From Cannabis sativa (Eukaryota; Streptophyta; Magnoliopsida; Rosales; Cannabaceae): 64,000 nucleotides of DNA. The stretch is from contig NC_083601.1 of assembly GCF_029168945.1 (NCBI RefSeq), positions 71,351,595 through 71,415,594 on the forward strand. The letters run 5' to 3'. The notes beneath the pieces are model-generated. The model was not told the DNA's origin, ran no database searches, and was given only the letters and a program-made list of their open reading frames with translations. Positions 60,086-64,000 of this stretch are shown here, in pieces. Every line of letters begins with the position of its first letter. The stretch's first letter is position 1. The translations under genes were made by a program, and so were the position numbers.

Positions 60086-60606
60086 TAGGGTTATTAATCC
60101 AATTTAATTTACACTAATTTATTTAAGTGTATATGATTAATATTAATGATATCTCCAACCAAGTAGCTCCATGTAAATGTGATCTAATCCAATATTTTTC
60201 TCCTAATCTAATATAATTTAATTAGTAATTGAATTTAAAAAATTATCATCTAATCGAATCCAATTAGTCTTTGTAATTTAATCAAATCCAATGCAATTTT
60301 GGATCAATTTTCTAATTAGATATCCAAGCACATGAAAAATTACATTAAAATTAAATATTACCCTTCATTTAAATTTAAGACTATTAATATATCATTCTTA
60401 CAAATTTAATGTAACTATATATTAAAAATTAAAAAAAAAAACTGTATATATATATTTACATATTTTATTATATATAAATAATATAAATATTGTTTTGGAT
60501 CCATTTTGGATTGAAATTTGAAATTGATGACATCAATAACTAATCCAATCTAATTACAATATAATTTTAACATCGGCCAATCCAATATTTTCTTAATACC
60601 CCTATT
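60086..60606. mobile_element. MITE-like element
   Basis: About 520 bp. The left end, tagggttattaatccaattt, and the inverted right end, taggggtattaagaaaatat, form an imperfect terminal inversion. Repeated aatccaat motifs lie inside in both orientations. No coding sequence; target duplication not clear. Confidence 0.45.
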
Positions 60607-61139
60607 TTAAAATATCAATTATGTAGATCTATATATGTGATCTGGTAATAAATAAATCATAAATTTTCGCACTCCTTTCAATTTTAAAAGATTAATAAAG
60701 ATTAGAAACCATCAATTCAGTATTATTAATATAAATGTGATATATATATATATATATAAAAGTAGTGCTTAAGCATCAAAATCTCTCGAAAATGTTATAT
60801 TCCTTCAACGGAATGCGTACGTGTCATCAATTATAAATATGCATTGTGATGCATGTATACTTGTTTTTTGGATTAGCAGTTCATGACAACACAAGTTGAT
60901 AATGCTTATATATATCTAGTCAAAAAAAGATAGCGCGCTACTACTATTTACGAAACAATAAATTATAACTAATTAATAATATTGATTAGTAGTACATATG
61001 CATATATATATATAAAGGGTAAAAGAGGAAAAATATTGAATTATAATTGGAAAGAAGTTATACATATATATGAATTAAGAAGAAAGGAATCATGAGCTCG
61101 TGATGGGAGTGTGAAGTGAAATAAGCCATCGAAAAGAGC
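60607..61139. other. AT-rich intergenic stretch
   Basis: No gene recognised; several (TA)n runs. Confidence 0.55.
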
Positions 61140-61199
61140 GAAGGGAAGAAACAAAATGATGTTTAGTTGTGATTTGGGAATGCCTCCAAACACTCCTCA

Positions 61200-61325
61200 C
61201 GGGGGCTTTTTTAGGCCATATACATATCTCATATCTCTCTCTTCTCTCCTTCATCATCAACTCATCTCCCCCACCCCAGCTTCTTCTTCATCCTCTCTCT
61301 CTCTCTCTCCACCCGTCACTCTCTT

Positions 61326-61363
<38 letters not shown>

Positions 61364-61370
61364 CACGTGC
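61200..61370 (+). promoter_or_regulatory. CT-rich, G-box-bearing promoter or leader-like stretch
   Basis: A CArG-like aggccatata (about 61213) is followed by long CT runs (61293-61310 and 61329-61360) and a G-box, CACGTG (61364-61369). CT-rich stretches like this are common in plant core promoters and 5' leaders. No coding exon is recognisable downstream inside the window, so a gene starting here would need a long first intron or be noncoding. The Leu/Ser frames over the CT runs are artefacts. Confidence 0.35.
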
Positions 61371-62699
61371 CTTTCTAACCTTTGCTTGTACATGTACATT
61401 TTATGCTACTTAATTTCACAATCACTATTCCTGATCACCCGTACCCATCTCTACAGACAAATTGCATTTGATGAAATATGGTAGTACTATATATATATAT
61501 TTTCATCTTGGAAATCGGTGCATTATTCATGTATTTGTTTGTGTATGTACATACCGTGCAAATTATAATTACTATTATGCAGATATGTCTTCTATATACT
61601 TATACCAATCCAAATGGCACATAATTATGCTATATTATTAATTGATATTGGATCTAATTAAAAAAAAATACCCCTTTGAATGTAATGTAATGATAGAATA
61701 GTACTAAATAAATAGTTCACTGTTTGACATAATGTTGAGAAAGTAAAAGTATATACATAAATTAATTTATTTTCCACATATATTATATATGTGGAATATA
61801 TAAGTGATAATTGTGTCACGAGACTTTATATATGTGTTTATATATATAGTAGACAGAAACATACATATCGCAGTGCAGAGACAGACACACACACTGTGGC
61901 ATACATATATATATAAGCAAGTTAATTTGGAGGAAGGGTGGTGCGTATATGCATTTGCATCCAATTAAGATTGTCTTCATTCCATAGAGACAAACAAAGT
62001 ACCCACCCACCTCTATTCACATGTGTGCCATTAATCATTACAACCAAACAATAATCTCCATACATACACATATATATATGCTCCTCTGCTCCAATCTTTG
62101 TCTCTTCCAAGCCCTAGCTACATTCCCCTTAACTTTTTTTTTTTCTTGAACTTCCTATACCTAGCTACTTAAACCTAGCTTGGCTATTTTTTTATTGACT
62201 AGTATATTACTACACATTACACATATCTACATGTAAGATCATTGTTATAATTAAAAAAAAAAAAGAAGAAGAAGAAGAAGAATAAATTAAAGAAAATATA
62301 CTTTATGATTTCTAATTTTCTAATATTAGTTTTTTTTTTTAAAGCTCAAAACATATTAATGATTCCCAAATTAATCTATATACAATTTTTAATCCATCAC
62401 AACTTACTAGGAGTAAACCTCTATATATATAACATTAGCTTCGTGGTTTTTAAACATTGAAAATTAACTGAAATAGTTAACAGAATAAAAAAAGGTTAAA
62501 AACTGCTAAAAAAATAACAAAATGGTTAGAATTATATATATATAACTATAACACACAACACTTCTCGGTGGCATAAGTATTGCTAGTGCTATAAATATCC
62601 CTTGTCGTACCATGTATGAATCCCAATACGTACAGTACGCTTTTTCAAATTAATAATTAGGAGGCAGGTCTCAAAATTATGAGTATATGTCAAAATATA
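61371..62699. other. Intergenic stretch
   Basis: AT-rich with TA runs; no gene, tRNA or element recognised. Confidence 0.5.
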
Positions 62700-62715
62700 T
62701 CCACTATTATTGAGT

Positions 62716-62813
62716 GTTTTTTTTTTTATTTAAGCTTTTATATATTATAACCTTAGGACTCGAATCCAGTACCTCTAACACACACCCTTCTATGGCAGCT
62801 AGCCACAAGTGGT
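62716..62813 (-). mobile_element. tRNA-derived SINE
   Basis: Flanked by a perfect 16-bp target duplication, tccactattattgagt, at 62700-62715 and 62814-62829. On the minus strand it has a box A-like GTGGCTAGCTGCCATAGAAG, a box B GGATTCGAGTCC (62768-62757) and an A-rich tail (T run at 62717-62727 on the + strand). Only about 98 bp long. It is copied by LINE enzymes acting in trans (family knowledge). Confidence 0.82.
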
Positions 62814-62829
62814 TCCACTATTATTGAGT

Positions 62830-64000
62830 ATACATATATATTTTTACATAACATAATAATACTTTTTCTGTATTAATTTGTACATGCAGGCTGCAGCTAT
62901 ATCTGAATATAATATATATACATATATATATAAGACTGTAGAGAAACCATTATTATGATGATGATTAATTATGCATATACAAGTACTAATTAATAAACCT
63001 TGTTTTTGTAGTACTAAGTTTAAGCAAGGCTGCTGTCCAGTCTATAAAGCAAAAGTAGGTATGTAAAGCATGCACCCTTTATTACAGCCTGGTTCCGGAA
63101 ACTCCAAATTACATTGATCCTCGAAAAAGGCAGACCTCCAAAACGATCGGAGTTTGAAATTACATAAAGTCTCTTTCATGGGTACTTTATATATATATAT
63201 ATATATCAAATATATATATTTTTTCACACATGTACTTTTGTTGAGACATTCATTTTATACTACATTAAACTTTGACACACACACACACATATTATTTCAA
63301 ACTGCTATATTCTATTCATCATGAGTTTTTATTCAAGAGGGTCTTGATTGTTCCTTTTAATAATTCCTTATGTACAATAATCTTTAATTGGCTAGTTAAG
63401 TATAATAATATCTTGAAAAACTTATTTTTATTACTGGCACCACATGTAAGAATTGTAAGATGTTGATGAATGGTATGATTCAGAATTTGACAATAACATT
63501 TAACATTGTCAAATGAGCGCGACTGGATGCTTATCTATATGATAATAAGGCGAAAAAAAAGTGGCAAAAATACAAAATTTAACAGATAAGCAATTTGTCT
63601 TCACACCCCACTACTATATTACAATTTATTTCATCAACTTGAAAGAATGAGATTGATTTGTATTTGGCTCATCTCAGTACGAATCTCTACTCTCAACTTT
63701 GTTCCACGACCAATAATTCATGATTGATTATCAGTGAACAACATTTGCAGGCAGAGAGAAAGAAAAAATACATGCCAATATATATATATATATATATATG
63801 TTTTATGATTCATATCCATTAATTCATATGTATAATTCTCCAATAAAAAAACCACACTTAGAAAAAAAGACTGCAACTTATAATAAATATATATATATAT
63901 ATATATATATTAATGAGTACACACACAGAGAAAGTTTAAGCTCTCTTCGTATTTCAGGTTTTGGTTTCCAAAAAGTTGGAGATTTTGATTTAGCAGATTC
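62830..64000. other. Right-hand end of the window, no gene recognised
   Basis: Mostly AT-rich with many TA runs. A patch at about 63020-63180 is richer in G+C and unlike its surroundings, but shows no frame, splice structure or repeat ends that I can name. Confidence 0.45.

Noticed and set aside
61156..61413. Possible small secreted protein at the CT-rich stretch
   Set aside because: Two overlapping frames both give Leu/Ser runs from (CT)n; no domain or splice structure.

Overview
This window is AT-rich nuclear DNA from a flowering plant, almost certainly a eudicot. The evidence is the set of plant Ty3/gypsy and Ty1/copia LTR retrotransposons, a tRNA-derived SINE, several MITE-like elements, and one intron-containing host gene whose protein closely resembles small Arabidopsis HLH proteins. 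The species cannot be fixed from the sequence. I see no rRNA, functional tRNA, CRISPR array, plasmid, phage or bacterial feature.

Layout. (1) 1-10420: chromodomain-type (Tekay/Del-like) gypsy element A on the + strand. Its 5' LTR runs off the left edge and is split by a copia solo LTR (131-2046, TSD tattg). Its gag-pol (3575-8220) is full-length in layout but broken by stops and frameshifts. (2) 10421-13027: minus-strand Tat-type gypsy fragment (Tat1), cut inside RNase H by element A. (3) 13028-17940: a minus-strand copia element (B2: LTR plus 3' internal part), disturbed by a separate solo LTR (X, 13296-14676) that sits between two copies of a 308-bp segment. (4) 17941-31733: a second Tat element (Tat2, minus strand, 5' LTR at its right end) split by a nearly complete copia element B1 (19063-28958, TSD aacag/aatag). 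(5) 32073-44617: a noncoding LTR element C, split by an Athila-like gypsy element D (35077-43048, perfect TSD agtga). D keeps gag, protease and the integrase tail but has lost RT, RNase H and the integrase core. (6) 45542-50345: a third Tat-type element E with LTR, gag, protease and a reverse-strand ORF that seems to contain an intron. (7) 50981-54605: a possible large non-autonomous DNA transposon carrying a GGGTCN-like hexamer array, which is split by a minus-strand solo LTR of family A (51555-53866).

(8) 55589-57207: the only convincing host gene, a four-exon minus-strand gene for a 164-residue HLH/ACT-like protein. (9) 57208-64000: AT-rich intergenic DNA with a MITE, a 45-bp tandem duplication, a CT-rich promoter/leader-like stretch with a G-box (61200-61370), and a minus-strand SINE flanked by a perfect 16-bp target duplication.

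Taken together, the left 54 kb is a nested retrotransposon block beside a small regulatory gene. Relative ages can be read from the nesting: Tat1 predates A, A predates the solo LTR in it, Tat2 predates B1, and C predates D. No element has an intact set of reading frames. I found no clearly new functional system. The most unusual structures are the 308-bp duplication around solo LTR X, the spliced antisense ORF of element E, the long hairpin in the 5' LTR of C, and the hexamer array inside a possible MITE.
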